A DNA stretch of 6,945 bases, from contig VRUF01000150.1 in NCBI GenBank assembly GCA_019456245.1, positions 1 through 6,945 of the forward strand, given 5' to 3'. The translations under genes and the position numbers were made by a program. The stretch comes from Planctomycetota bacterium (GTDB lineage Bacteria; Planctomycetota; Phycisphaerae; Sedimentisphaerales; Anaerohalosphaeraceae). Positions within the stretch are counted from its first letter, which is position 1. Each line of letters starts with the position of its first letter. This document shows positions 6,632 to 6,945 of this stretch, piece after piece. The notes beneath the pieces were generated by a model. The model was not told the origin of the DNA. It worked only from the letters and a program-made list of their open reading frames with translations, and ran no database searches.

Positions 6632-6646
6632 TCGGCCGTAGGCCGA
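6632..6646. repeat. GC-rich perfect hairpin in the der leader
   Basis: TCGGCC-GTA-GGCCGA is a perfect 6-bp inverted repeat with a 3-nt loop, about 20 nt after the predicted transcription start. No T-tract follows, so it is not an intrinsic terminator. It could stabilise the 5' end of the mRNA or be a dispersed repeat. Confidence 0.6.
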
Positions 6647-6652
6647 ATCCTC

Positions 6653-6687
6653 CATTAATCATTAGACATTAAACATTATACATTTAT
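6653..6687 (+). repeat. Five tandem CATTANN heptamers in the der leader
   Basis: Five consecutive 7-nt units read CATTAAT, CATTAGA, CATTAAA, CATTATA and CATTTAT, in perfect 7-nt register. They end 7 nt before the der ribosome-binding site. The first four share CATTA; the fifth has one substitution. The function is unknown; the unstructured A/T-rich leader may aid ribosome loading. Confidence 0.7.
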
Positions 6688-6694
6688 TAATTTC

Positions 6695-6698
6695 GGAG
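6695..6698 (+). promoter_or_regulatory. Ribosome-binding site fixing a TTG start for der
   Basis: GGAG at 6695-6698 lies 8 nt before the TTG at 6707-6709. Between the in-frame stop at 6656-6658 and this TTG there is no ATG or GTG in frame, so the Shine-Dalgarno position decides the non-ATG start. Confidence 0.8.
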
Positions 6699-6706
6699 AA
6701 ATTAAT

Positions 6707-6945
6707 TTGGCTTTGCCTGTTGTTGCTATTGTTGGTCGCCCCAATGTGGGCAAGAGTAGTCTGCTTAATTGCATAAGCGGCAAGATGGTTAGTATTGTCG
6801 AGCCGACCGCCGGCGTTACGCGCGATCGTGTCAGCGTTATCGTCGAACATGACGAGCGGTTTTTTGAGCTTATCGATACCGGCGGTTACGGCATCGTCGA
6901 TCATGAGGACTTGACCGAGCATGTCGAAACGCAGATCCATCAGGC
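6707..6945 (+). CDS. der: Ribosome assembly GTPase Der (EngA), 3' partial, TTG start
   Basis: The first 79 codons are visible and the frame is open at the window end. The product begins MALPVVAIVGRPNVGKSSLL (TTG read as Met). The G1 P-loop is GRPNVGKS at residues 10-17, the G2/switch I stretch is PTAGVTRDR at 33-41, and the G3 motif is DTGG at 57-60. The EPTAGVTRDR and DTGGYG context is typical of Der, the double-G-domain GTPase needed for 50S subunit maturation. Other TrmE-Era-Era-like GTPases share P-loop features, but this N-terminal arrangement, with G1 ten residues from the start, points to Der. Only the first G domain is covered; the second G domain and KH-like domain should follow downstream. 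The gene has its own promoter and is insulated from the sigma operon by a terminator. Confidence 0.93.
   Translation, partial: MALPVVAIVGRPNVGKSSLLNCISGKMVSIVEPTAGVTRDRVSVIVEHDERFFELIDTGGYGIVDHEDLTEHVETQIHQ

Noticed and set aside
6158..6655. Minus-strand open frame spanning the end of the anti-sigma gene and the terminator
   Set aside because: It crosses a clear plus-strand coding end, terminator and promoter, and shows no protein family features.
6662..6940. Minus-strand open frame opposite der
   Set aside because: The plus strand encodes intact Der G1-G3 motifs with a good Shine-Dalgarno, so the opposite frame is a shadow.

Overview
The window looks like chromosomal DNA of a Planctomycetota bacterium, most likely a moderate-GC lineage such as Phycisphaerae/Sedimentisphaerales. 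This is inferred from gene style: a PQQ-like beta-propeller protein, an ECF sigma factor paired with a zinc-finger anti-sigma protein that carries a large LolA-like extracytoplasmic part, and a sensor kinase with a Gln-rich heptad linker. No rRNA or marker phylogeny is available, so the taxonomic placement is tentative.

Layout from left to right. (1) Positions 2-934, plus strand: the 3' part of a PQQ-like beta-propeller protein, open at the window edge. (2) Positions 950-3379, minus strand, convergent with the first gene: an 809-residue membrane histidine kinase with a periplasmic ABC-substrate-binding-like sensor, one internal TM helix, a PAS domain, a Gln-rich heptad coil, HisKA and HATPase_c. 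It sits behind a near-consensus sigma70 promoter (3512-3541). A basic leader ORF of 36 codons (3376-3486) has its stop codon overlapping the kinase start as ATGA. (3) Positions 3639-4352, minus strand: a 237-residue membrane protein with a zinc ribbon, an acidic linker, two TM segments and a bacterial PH domain. (4) Positions 4497-6517, plus strand, divergent from the PH protein: a two-gene sigma/anti-sigma operon with an ATGA overlap, closed by a strong intrinsic terminator (6540-6570). (5) From 6707 to the window end: the first 79 codons of the GTPase gene der (engA). It uses a TTG start behind a good SD and has its own promoter (TTGCTA-17-TATAAT). Its leader contains a GC-rich hairpin and five tandem CATTANN heptamers.

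How the genes work together. The window holds two envelope-sensing modules: the orphan kinase, with no response regulator visible here, and the ECF sigma/transmembrane anti-sigma pair. The zinc-ribbon PH protein is divergent from the sigma operon and could be linked to either module only by position. der is an independent housekeeping unit. No tRNA, rRNA, CRISPR array or intact mobile element was seen. The least explained elements are the leader ORF coupled to the kinase, the hydrophobic N-terminal extension in front of the sigma factor, and the heptamer array in front of der.
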